Source: Flavobacteriaceae bacterium
Lineage (GTDB): Bacteria; Bacteroidota; Bacteroidia; Flavobacteriales; Flavobacteriaceae
Assembly: GCA_002719315.1 (NCBI GenBank)
Contig: PBHD01000003.1
Location: 1 to 43,467 of the forward strand
Length of the DNA: 43,467 nucleotides
Reading direction: 5' to 3'
Shown here: positions 1 to 9,526 of the stretch, in pieces
How the letters are laid out: each line of letters begins with the position of its first letter
How positions within the stretch are numbered: position 1 is the first letter of the stretch
Made by a program: the position numbers and the translations under genes
Notes under the pieces: model-generated
Told to the model about the DNA's origin: nothing
Databases searched by the model: none
The model's input: only the letters and a program-made list of their open reading frames with translations

Positions 1-1573
1 TGATTCAGACGGTGATGGAGTTACTGATCCACTGGATCAATGTGCTAACACACCCAATGGAGAGTCTGTTGATGCTAACGGATGTGCTGATAGTCAAAAA
101 GATCCTGATAATGATGGAATATCTGGAGTAAATGATAATTGCCCTAATACGGCTAATGCTGATCAGGATGATTCAGATGGAGACGGCGTTGGAGATGTTT
201 GTGATAATTGTAATGATGTTATTAATGCAGATCAATTAGATAGTGATGGGGATGGTCTGGGTAATGCCTGTGACAGCGATGATGATAATGACGGAATATT
301 AGATACCGAAGATGCTTTCCCTACAAACCCTTCCGAGTCTATAGATAGCGATGGTGATGGTCTGGGAGATCAACAAGATCCTGATGCAGATAATGATGGG
401 GTAATGGACTCTTTAGACAATTGTGTTATCATTTCTAATTCTGATCAATCCGATTTTGATAATGATGGTATTGGAGATGTCTGTGATAGTGATGATGATA
501 ATGACTCATACCTAGATGAAGATGAGAACAGTTGTCTGTCTAATCCAAGATCTACCTCCTCTACTCCTCCAGATTTAGATAATGACTTTATCTCTGATTG
601 TTTTGATAGAGATATTGATGGAGATAATGTCGATAATTATAAAGACGCATTCCCTGAAGATCCTAATGAGTGGGCAGATAATGACTCTGATGGTATAGGA
701 GACAATGCTGATACCGATGATGATAATGATGGTTATACCGATACTATTGAATCTCAATGTGGTACGGATCCTCTCTCTGCTAATTCTGTCCCTATAGATT
801 CTGATGGTGACTCCACCCCTAACTGTTTAGATCAGGACGATGATAATGATTCTTATCCAGATACCCAGGATTTATTCCCCCTAGATCCAAACGAATGGGC
901 AGATACAGATGGAGACTCTACCGGAGATAACGCCGATAGTGATGATGATAATGATGGATACTCAGATCAAGATGAAATTTCCTGTCAAAGTGATCCTTTA
1001 GATGCCAACAATGTCCCCCTTGATTTTGACAAGGATCTTTCTCCAGATTGTATAGATCAAGATGATGATAATGACCAGTGCCTAGACTCTGAAGATGATT
1101 TTCCTTTAAATAGATTATTATGCAAAGACTGTGATAATGACGGGATTGATAATCGCTACGAGTTCGATTCTGATAATGATGGAATTGGTGATAATCAAGA
1201 TGCTTTTCCATGTGACCCTCAAGAATGGAATGATTTAGATAACGATGGAATTGGAGATAATGAAGACCAAGACGATAATAATGACAGTTTTCCTGACGAG
1301 GATTTAATTGTATCTACAGTCCTAACTCCTAATGAAAATGGATTAGAATCTACTTGGAAGGCTATTAATATAGATAAATACCCTTACACCAAAGTAAAAG
1401 TCTATAGTCCTGATGGAGGCCTAGTTTATGAATCTGATAATTATCAAAATGATTGGAGAGGTGAAAATATAAGAACAGGAAACAAACTCCCTTCTGGGCC
1501 TTATTACTATAAAATAGTTCTAGGAGGAACTAATGGTGAAATCAGAGAAGGCTGGCTTTATATTTTTAATTAA
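1..1573 (+). CDS. TSP3-repeat surface protein, 5' truncated, type B T9SS sorting domain
   Basis: The reading frame is already open at base 2 and runs without interruption to the TAA at 1571-1573, so the gene starts before the window; the internal ATG at 404 is not its start. About 435 of the 523 visible residues are thrombospondin type 3 calcium-binding repeats: Asp-rich units such as DSDGDG, DNDGIGD and DDDNDGY separated by Cys-containing loops (DNCP, GDVCD). The last ~85 residues lack these repeats and match the gliding-motility-associated C-terminal (type B T9SS) sorting domain: LTPNENG, then KVKVYSPDGG, WRGEN, LPSGPYYYKI and a short WLYIFN tail. The family is secreted through the outer membrane by T9SS and attached at the surface. 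Calcium-dependent stiffening of a stalk is the usual role of TSP3 arrays. The ligand-binding part, if any, lies upstream and cannot be seen. Confidence 0.9.
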   Translation, partial: DSDGDGVTDPLDQCANTPNGESVDANGCADSQKDPDNDGISGVNDNCPNTANADQDDSDGDGVGDVCDNCNDVINADQLDSDGDGLGNACDSDDDNDGILDTEDAFPTNPSESIDSDGDGLGDQQDPDADNDGVMDSLDNCVIISNSDQSDFDNDGIGDVCDSDDDNDSYLDEDENSCLSNPRSTSSTPPDLDNDFISDCFDRDIDGDNVDNYKDAFPEDPNEWADNDSDGIGDNADTDDDNDGYTDTIESQCGTDPLSANSVPIDSDGDSTPNCLDQDDDNDSYPDTQDLFPLDPNEWADTDGDSTGDNADSDDDNDGYSDQDEISCQSDPLDANNVPLDFDKDLSPDCIDQDDDNDQCLDSEDDFPLNRLLCKDCDNDGIDNRYEFDSDNDGIGDNQDAFPCDPQEWNDLDNDGIGDNEDQDDNNDSFPDEDLIVSTVLTPNENGLESTWKAINIDKYPYTKVKVYSPDGGLVYESDNYQNDWRGENIRTGNKLPSGPYYYKIVLGGTNGEIREGWLYIFN

Positions 1574-1599
1574 AATATTCCTTAAAAAACTATCCAAAT

Positions 1600-1646
1600 A
1601 ATCTAATTAAAAGATTATAAAAATATTTCAATTTTAATTAGATTTG
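1600..1646 (+). promoter_or_regulatory. Perfect 13-bp inverted repeat overlapping a putative katG promoter
   Basis: AATCTAATTAAAA at 1600-1612 is repeated exactly in inverted orientation at 1632-1644 with a 19-nt spacer. The right arm runs into TAGATTTG at 1639-1646, a full match to the Bacteroidota -7 box TAnnTTTG, 35 nt before the katG ATG. No good -33 TTTG was found. The layout suits either an operator over the katG promoter or an AT-rich hairpin ending the upstream gene. No regulator binding can be shown from sequence alone. Confidence 0.45.
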
Positions 1647-1666
1647 CCTTAAAGCATTATTAATAA

Positions 1667-3898
<2,232 letters not shown>

Positions 3899-3959
3899 AT
3901 TAATTTAATATTTGTTATTTATTAATTTATTATTTTAATGAACCATAAACTAATTTTAA

Positions 3960-6900
3960 ATGATGAATAAAACAATTCTGTCTGTTTTATTATTTATCTT
4001 TTATAGCCCTTTAAGTCTATCGCAAAATAAAAATGATCAAACTTTATCTGTTGGAAACAATATAATTGAAAACTATAGCAATAGTTTTTTAAATAGACCC
4101 ACTTCCGTATGGTCTGTTTTAAGGTCTTCTCAAAATAAAATGATTTATTATGGAACATTTGATGGAATTCTCGAATATAATGGTAAGGACATTTCATCAA
4201 TTTCAATTAATGGTAGTATTGAGGAAGAATTAGAAACATCTTATGTTAGAAAAATTATTGAAGATGAAAGTGGTTCAATTTATGCTGCTGGAAGAGGTGT
4301 TTTTGGAAAATTAATAAAAAATAACTTTGGAAAAACAGTTTATCAATCTCTTATGGATAAAATCCCTGATAGCATAAATCCATATAATCAAGCTTTTTGG
4401 GGAGCTGTAAAACAAAAATCTAATTTATTTCTTTATACAAGAGAGAGAGTTTTTAAATGGAATGGAATAAGTTTTGAAAAAATCTGGAAAATTTCTGATG
4501 ATAAAGAAGGAATTGATGCTCTAGGCACTATTCAAACTCTAATTAAAGTAAATGAAAGAATTTTTATAAGAGTTTTTGGTAAAGGAATATTTGAGCTTAA
4601 AGGAAATTCTTTTGAGCTTATAAAAAACTCTACTGTATTCATTAATAATAGAATTGAGTCTGCTAAAATGGTAAATAATAAAATCGTCTTTTTTAGCAGT
4701 AATAATGGAGCCTATGAAATGAATAATAATGAAGAATTTAAAAAAATAAAGAATAAGCCCTTAAACAGTTGGTTAACTAAAAATAAAGTATATAACACTG
4801 AAGAAATAAAATTATTCAGTGATAATCGTTTTCCACTTATATCATTAGAAGGAGGAGTTTTAATTTTAGATGAAAAATTAAATATTGTAGATCTGATAAA
4901 TCAAGAAGATGGATTATTGTCTAATACAATAACAAGTTTTTTTATTGATGTTAATGATGATTTATACTTAACAAGTCTTTTAACTTCCTCAAAAGTTAAA
5001 ATGAATAAATCTTTAACTATTTATAATGAATCTGATGGAATAAAAGGCTTGGTAAGAAAAATTAAAAGATTAAATAATCAACTATTTTTCAGTACAACTG
5101 AAGATATTTTTAAAGTTATCAATAATTCTAATCCTTTAATTAATAATAAAATTAATGATTTAGGAGTTGACGATATACCTAAGAGTTTTATATCACTTGG
5201 TGAAACTATTGTGTCTGCTAACAATTTAAATTTATCAGCAACTTTTAAAAATAAAAAAACTATAATTTCTAATGACAGATTAATCCAATCTCCTCAAAAA
5301 AGTTTAATTGATAAAAGTCTTTTAATAGTTGCTCATCCAATTGAAGGAATTATTTTTTTTAAAAAGAATAAAAAGAATTTAATTAATAAAATAAAATCAA
5401 CTAAAGTATATGGAAAAGGAATAATTGGATTAAAAGAAATTAGTCCAGGAAATTTATACATAGAACTTAGTGAAGACGAAGGATCTTTTATAGCAACTTA
5501 CGATAAAAAGTTAAATATTTCTTTCAAAAGAGTCTTGATTCCTGAAAATCAAAAAATTATAGATGAAAAAGAAATACTCTCAAACAAACTCTTAAATTCA
5601 GATCTTATCGAATTATTTGAAACAGCTGAATTAAATTTTTTTGAAACAGGATTAGGATATTTAGTTTTTGATGATAATCTAAATCTATATAGTGTAAATG
5701 AGAATTTAAAACTTAATGATTTGAAAATAGATCTTTTTCCAATTTTTGAAAATCTAATAGATTTTAATCGACAAAGTATTATTGCAGATGAAACTCAATT
5801 TACTTCAGTAAATCAAAAAACTAAGAATAATTGGTTTTTACAAAATAATGGCGTTATGGAAGTTAAATTTAATGAGTCAGGATATGAAATTCTTAATAAT
5901 TACTCTTACGGAAGTATTGATGATAAAGAACTTTCAGGGGCTTTTTTAAGTGAAACATTTCAAAACCAAGACATATTATGGTTGGGGTCTAAAGATTCTA
6001 AAATAATTTCATGGATACCAAAAAAATATAATTCAATTAAAAAGATAAATATTAAACCAATAATTCAAAACATATCATTTAATGAAAATAATATAGATTT
6101 ATCATTAACTAATAATGCTTTTGATGAAAGTAGAAATATTAAATTTTCATATACTTATCCCTCTTTTGAAAAAGTTGAAAATAATCTATATCGGGCAAGA
6201 TTAATTGGTCAAGATGATACATGGAATAATTGGTCTAAATCGAATGAAAGTAATTACAATAATTTATGGGAAGGTGACTATGATTTTCAACTTCAAGCCA
6301 TGGATACTAATGGGGATATTAGTGAAATCGTTTCTTATAAATTTTCTATAAAGCCTCCTTGGTTTAGAACCTACTTCGCTTATGCTATTTATATTCTTAT
6401 AACTGTTTTTTCAATTAGATTTTTTGGAAAATATCAAGCTAAAAAATCTTTAGAAAAGTCAGATAATGAAAGAAGAGTCAAAGAATTAGAAGAAGCTAAA
6501 AAAATTCAAGAAAGCATGTTGCCTAAAAAGTTTCCTGAATTAAGTGATTTAGATATTGCTGCTGGATTAATAACATCAACTGAAGTTGGAGGTGACTACT
6601 ATGACTACTTTTTAGAAGATAATGGAGATATCTATATAGTTTGTGGTGATGCAACTGGTCATGGAACTGCTGCTGGCATGATGGTTTCCATCATTAAATC
6701 TGCTCTAAATGGCCTGCCTGTTCTGCCCGTAAATAAAATATTAGAACAATTAAATAAAATTGTTAAAAAAATAGATTTAGGTCGTTTAAAAATGAGTTTA
6801 ACTGTTTCTAAAATTATAGGAAATAAATTGTTTTTAAGTTCTGCAGCTATGCCTCCAACCTACTTGTTTAATATTAAAAATAAAAATTGTGAAGAAATTA

Positions 6901-7187
6901 TGATTCAAGGTCTTCCTTTAGGAGGTTTAAATAATGAAACTTTTAAACTTTATGAAAACAAATTTTTTAAAGGTGATATTCTAGTAATGATTTCAGATGG
7001 TTTACCTGAGGCTGAAAATGAAAATTCTGAAATGTACAATTACGACAGAATAAAAAATACTATTCTTAAAAACTCTAATGAATCAGCTAGTAAAATTAAA
7101 GATTCTCTTTTAGATGAGCTTGATATTTGGTTAAAAGGAGGTATTCCAGAAGATGATGCAACAGTGGTAGTAGTTAAGAAATTATAA
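3960..7187 (+). CDS. Membrane sensor serine phosphatase: propeller, Y_Y_Y, TM, SpoIIE/PP2C domain
   Basis: A 1075-residue sensor phosphatase. An N-terminal signal peptide (residues 1-22, ending SLSLSQ) leads into a long region with two-component-regulator propeller character (SVWSVLRSSQN, ILEYNGK, EDGLLSNTITSF), then a Y_Y_Y-type domain at about 700-798 (YRARLIGQDDTWNNWS, WEGDYDFQLQAMD). One membrane helix spans about 804-822, followed by a short coiled coil (KELEEAKKIQESMLP). The C-terminal SpoIIE/PP2C phosphatase domain keeps its metal-binding acidic residues: VGGDYYDY (D879), GDATGHG (D897), ISDGLPEA (D1013) and PEDDATVVVV (D1065-D1066). The family removes phosphate from Ser/Thr on STAS antagonist proteins. 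A STAS protein and a matching HATPase kinase lie 1.6 kb downstream, so this is the likely input phosphatase of that switch, sensing a periplasmic signal. There is no histidine kinase domain. Confidence 0.92.
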   Translation: MMNKTILSVLLFIFYSPLSLSQNKNDQTLSVGNNIIENYSNSFLNRPTSVWSVLRSSQNKMIYYGTFDGILEYNGKDISSISINGSIEEELETSYVRKIIEDESGSIYAAGRGVFGKLIKNNFGKTVYQSLMDKIPDSINPYNQAFWGAVKQKSNLFLYTRERVFKWNGISFEKIWKISDDKEGIDALGTIQTLIKVNERIFIRVFGKGIFELKGNSFELIKNSTVFINNRIESAKMVNNKIVFFSSNNGAYEMNNNEEFKKIKNKPLNSWLTKNKVYNTEEIKLFSDNRFPLISLEGGVLILDEKLNIVDLINQEDGLLSNTITSFFIDVNDDLYLTSLLTSSKVKMNKSLTIYNESDGIKGLVRKIKRLNNQLFFSTTEDIFKVINNSNPLINNKINDLGVDDIPKSFISLGETIVSANNLNLSATFKNKKTIISNDRLIQSPQKSLIDKSLLIVAHPIEGIIFFKKNKKNLINKIKSTKVYGKGIIGLKEISPGNLYIELSEDEGSFIATYDKKLNISFKRVLIPENQKIIDEKEILSNKLLNSDLIELFETAELNFFETGLGYLVFDDNLNLYSVNENLKLNDLKIDLFPIFENLIDFNRQSIIADETQFTSVNQKTKNNWFLQNNGVMEVKFNESGYEILNNYSYGSIDDKELSGAFLSETFQNQDILWLGSKDSKIISWIPKKYNSIKKINIKPIIQNISFNENNIDLSLTNNAFDESRNIKFSYTYPSFEKVENNLYRARLIGQDDTWNNWSKSNESNYNNLWEGDYDFQLQAMDTNGDISEIVSYKFSIKPPWFRTYFAYAIYILITVFSIRFFGKYQAKKSLEKSDNERRVKELEEAKKIQESMLPKKFPELSDLDIAAGLITSTEVGGDYYDYFLEDNGDIYIVCGDATGHGTAAGMMVSIIKSALNGLPVLPVNKILEQLNKIVKKIDLGRLKMSLTVSKIIGNKLFLSSAAMPPTYLFNIKNKNCEEIMIQGLPLGGLNNETFKLYENKFFKGDILVMISDGLPEAENENSEMYNYDRIKNTILKNSNESASKIKDSLLDELDIWLKGGIPEDDATVVVVKKL

Positions 7188-7190
7188 CGG

Positions 7191-7276
7191 ATATGGGTCT
7201 TTAAAATTTAAATAGAAAAACTACTTTTAAAAAAGTTATTCTTCGAATAAGAAAATTCAATCTTAAAAACCCAAAT
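7191..7276. terminator. Structured convergent intergenic region, probable bidirectional terminator
   Basis: This spacer separates the stop codons of two converging genes. An 11-nt arm TGGGTCTTTAA (7194-7204) pairs with TTAAAAACCCA (7263-7273) with one mismatch, and a looser pairing extends inwards. Inside lie two more small inverted repeats: ACTTTT/AAAAGT around 7221-7234, and TTATTC/GAATAA around a TTC loop near 7236-7250. A three-arm structure used as a terminator in both directions is plausible. It is GC-poor, so its folding strength is uncertain. Confidence 0.4.
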
Positions 7277-7310
7277 TAAATAATGTTAGTTATTCTGCAT
7301 ATGCAACAAA

Positions 7311-7667
7311 CTAATTTGTAGTATAGGCGGAAAAATTATTTGAAGACTTATTTTTTCCTTTCTTCAAACTGTATTTAGATTTAGTCTTTTTCTTCTCTTT
7401 AGTTATTTTTTTACTGCTAGTCTTTTTTATGTTAGAGCCATAGCCAGTATAAACCTGTTTTTTTTCTATACTAGACTTTCCTGTTTCTAAAGATGATTTA
7501 TAAGATGCTACCCTATCTTTTTGAGTAAATAACTTTTTGTCTTTAGAAGCTACTTTTTTAAAAGCATTAACAGCATCTTGATTAGATGAGGTACTAGCTT
7601 CAGCAGAATCACAGGAATAATTAATAAGTACAAAAAAAGATAAAAAGAAAATTAAAGCTCTAATCAT
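7311..7667 (-). CDS. Small Lys/Ser-rich putative lipoprotein, unknown function
   Basis: Not recognised as a known family. I take the ATG whose first base is 7667 (MIRALIFFLSFFVLINYSC), which gives a clean hydrophobic signal ending in Cys19 and begins 10 bp after the stop of the preceding gene. Longer forms starting at 7691 or 7736 would overlap that gene. The mature part is about 100 residues, polar and very rich in Lys, Ser and Thr, especially the last 45 residues, with no predicted fold. The lipobox (N-Y-S-C) is loose, so lipid attachment is only likely. It probably shares a transcript with the lipoprotein gene at 7678-8682. Role unknown; its position within the partner-switch cluster may be coincidental. 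Confidence 0.6.
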   Translation of the reverse strand: MIRALIFFLSFFVLINYSCDSAEASTSSNQDAVNAFKKVASKDKKLFTQKDRVASYKSSLETGKSSIEKKQVYTGYGSNIKKTSSKKITKEKKKTKSKYSLKKGKNKSSNNFSAYTTN

Positions 7668-7677
7668 AGTTGAAATA

Positions 7678-8682
7678 TTAATCAATTCTTTCATATACAA
7701 GCCCTCTAAATCTTTTTTGACCAGTTTCTTTATCAATTTGACCTTGATTAAGAGTGTCTTTTCTTATCTGTAAAAACAAGTCATCACTGTAAAAAGTAAT
7801 ATCATGAAAATTTTTGTTAGATCTAGGAGCAGAGAAACTATCGTTACCCCAATTTCCTGATCCGACCTCTCCCATTTCATTCATAACGCCTGTTTTAGAA
7901 TCATATTCAAATTGGCCATAACCTCCTCCTCCTCCATGCTCAGGTGAATTTGGATCAGTAATTTGCGTTACATCAACTTGATATAAATACCTTCCTTCAA
8001 ACATAGCCTTTACATCAAAAACTACATCAGAAGAAACACTAGTAGTATCAACAGCAATACCATTTATATATTGGATTTCATAAACTCTTTTCCAAACTCC
8101 ATCAAGCTTTGTTTTTGGACCAGCTGGTTCTAGTTTTTCAAAAAACTCAGCAAAATACTCCCCTGCTTGAGCTGTTCTAGAATCTCCCTCATTAATCTCA
8201 TTTGCTCTCATTATTTGCGAGTAAGTATTTTTAGTAACATTAGAACTAAAATTATAAGTTTCAAAATTTACTTTTAAAGAATCTTTATAATTATTTAAAA
8301 AAGCTCCAAACCACCCTGTTCCATGTGACATATATTCAGAAAGGGAATCTTTTGAATGCACTTTGTACTTTCCATAACCTCCCATTCCTCCTGACCAAGG
8401 ATTATTTATAGTATCTGTCCAATTATTAAGCCAGACTACATGACCTCCTTTAGAATAACTTTTTATTTGGCGATAATTTTTATTGTCCTCTGTATTTACA
8501 AATTTAATTGTATCAACAGGTATACCATTTACATATTGAATAGTTCCTGTTCGAAGCCAAAATCCTTGAATTTCCTTTTTATAAGAATCACCAATTTCTT
8601 TTTTTGGAGACCCACAAGAAATAATTAGAATTGAAATTAAAAAAAATAAAAACTTAACAGAATAATTAAAATAATTCTTCAT
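7678..8682 (-). CDS. Two-domain lipoprotein with an internally duplicated lipocalin-like module
   Basis: A 334-residue putative lipoprotein; the signal ends LISILIISC with Cys23 as the lipidated residue, followed by GS. The mature protein holds two related halves. GFWLRTGTIQYVNGIPVDT near residues 40-58 matches GVWKRVYEIQYINGIAVDT near 196-214, and each half later has a Gly-rich GGYG(K/Q)(F/Y) segment (GGMGGYGKYKV and GGGGGYGQFEYD). The opening G-x-W-x-R and predicted beta strands suggest a duplicated lipocalin-like barrel, but no family could be assigned with certainty. It is probably anchored to the outer membrane or faces the periplasm. It is divergent from the HATPase-STAS-cyclase operon, with 86 bp between the start codons. 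Confidence 0.75.
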   Translation of the reverse strand: MKNYFNYSVKFLFFLISILIISCGSPKKEIGDSYKKEIQGFWLRTGTIQYVNGIPVDTIKFVNTEDNKNYRQIKSYSKGGHVVWLNNWTDTINNPWSGGMGGYGKYKVHSKDSLSEYMSHGTGWFGAFLNNYKDSLKVNFETYNFSSNVTKNTYSQIMRANEINEGDSRTAQAGEYFAEFFEKLEPAGPKTKLDGVWKRVYEIQYINGIAVDTTSVSSDVVFDVKAMFEGRYLYQVDVTQITDPNSPEHGGGGGYGQFEYDSKTGVMNEMGEVGSGNWGNDSFSAPRSNKNFHDITFYSDDLFLQIRKDTLNQGQIDKETGQKRFRGLVYERID

Positions 8683-8729
8683 AATTACATGGTTTAATGA
8701 TTAATTTCAAATTTAAAAAAAAATTTTTA

Positions 8730-8737
8730 TAAATTTG
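8730..8737 (+). promoter_or_regulatory. Putative -7 promoter box of the HATPase-STAS-cyclase operon
   Basis: TAAATTTG is an exact match to the Bacteroidota -7 consensus TAnnTTTG, 31 nt before the ATG at 8769. A weak -33 candidate (TTTC) lies about 21 bp upstream. It falls in the short divergent spacer between the lipoprotein gene and the signalling operon. Confidence 0.45.
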
Positions 8738-8768
8738 GACAACATAAGCCAATTAGTAAACAATTAAA

Positions 8769-9191
8769 ATGAAGAAAAACCCTACTGTAGAACTTAAATT
8801 ACCAGTTCTAAAAGACATGGAATTAGTTGCAACCCAATCCTCTGAAGTAATTGCTAAGCACATGAATCTTTCAGAAGAAAAGTCAGCAGAAATTTCTATG
8901 GCTCTAATAGAGGCTTGTATAAATGCTTTTGAACATTCTGAAACAAAAACTGAAATTTTTATAAATTTTATAATCTCAGATGACAGCTTAACTATTAAAG
9001 TCATTGATAAAGGAAAAGGGTTTGACGCTTCATCAATTCCTCTTCCTGACATAGATGATAAATTAGTTTCTGATAAAAAAAGAGGTTGGGGATTAATGTT
9101 AATTAAAGAACTTATGGATAATGTCGATTACGAATCAGATCATACAGGAACTACATTAACGATGGTTAAAAACAAGAATAAAGATGAGTAA
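8769..9191 (+). CDS. Anti-sigma-type serine kinase (RsbW/SpoIIAB-like HATPase)
   Basis: A 140-residue stand-alone GHKL ATPase of the anti-sigma-factor kinase family. The N-box is EACINAFEHS (N52, putative Mg-ATP ligand), the G1 box is VIDKGKGFD (D80, G82, G84) and the G2 region is KRGWGLMLIKELMD (G106, G108), ending with the usual TGTTLTMVK strand. Such proteins phosphorylate a STAS partner on serine and also hold a target (classically a sigma factor) until released by unphosphorylated STAS. The next gene is a STAS protein that overlaps this one by 8 bp, so the two are translationally coupled. No sigma factor gene lies nearby; the clustered cyclase is a candidate alternative target, which is inference. 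Cytoplasmic. Confidence 0.93.
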   Translation: MKKNPTVELKLPVLKDMELVATQSSEVIAKHMNLSEEKSAEISMALIEACINAFEHSETKTEIFINFIISDDSLTIKVIDKGKGFDASSIPLPDIDDKLVSDKKRGWGLMLIKELMDNVDYESDHTGTTLTMVKNKNKDE

Positions 9192-9525
9192 GGTAATAAA
9201 TACGGAAAGCAAAGACGGATTAACTATAATCTATACTGATGGGTATCTAAATAAAGATTTAGGTGAAGAAATTCAAAAGATCGCATATGAACATATTGAA
9301 AACGGTGAATTGAATTTTTTATTAGACCTTAAACAATCTAACATTGTTAATAGTATTGGTGCTTCAATTTTAATTGAGATTATAGAAAAACTTCAAGATG
9401 TAAATGGAAATTTATATCTATGCAATCTAGCTCCCATAATTGAAAAAACTTTTAACATTATGGGGTTGACTAAATATTGCAAAACTTTTAAATCTCAATC
9501 AGAAGCCATTGAAGAATTAAGCTAA
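9184..9525 (+). CDS. STAS-domain anti-sigma factor antagonist (SpoIIAA/RsbV-like)
   Basis: A 113-residue single STAS domain: N-terminal beta strands (GLTIIYTDGYLNKD), central strand NFLLDLKQSNIVNSIGASIL, and a C-terminal NLAPIIEKTFNIMGLTKYCKTF segment typical of bacterial antagonists. The canonical phosphorylation loop D-S-S-G appears here as N-S-I-G (residues 56-59), keeping Ser57 as the likely phosphoacceptor while Asp becomes Asn and the second Ser becomes Ile. Expected cycle: phosphorylated by the HATPase kinase encoded just upstream and dephosphorylated by a SpoIIE phosphatase, for which the membrane sensor at 3960-7187 is the nearby candidate. The start codon lies inside the end of the kinase gene, and the cyclase gene begins one base after this gene's stop. 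Confidence 0.92.
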   Translation: MSKVINTESKDGLTIIYTDGYLNKDLGEEIQKIAYEHIENGELNFLLDLKQSNIVNSIGASILIEIIEKLQDVNGNLYLCNLAPIIEKTFNIMGLTKYCKTFKSQSEAIEELS

Positions 9526-9526
9526 A

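Noticed and set aside
575-1211. Open frames on the minus strand across the TSP3 repeats
   Set aside because: They arise from the repetitive Asp codons (GAT/AAT) read backwards; the proteins are low-complexity Ile- or His-rich and have no start context. They are shadows of the real gene.
2-1305. Apparent DNA tandem repeats in the first gene
   Set aside because: The repetition comes from the TSP3 protein motif (D-x-D-x-D-G); copies differ in spacing and codon use, so it is not a recent minisatellite.
3960-7187. Hybrid two-component histidine kinase
   Set aside because: The propeller and Y_Y_Y sensor suggested it, but the C-terminus is a SpoIIE/PP2C phosphatase and there is no HisKA, HATPase or receiver domain in the protein.
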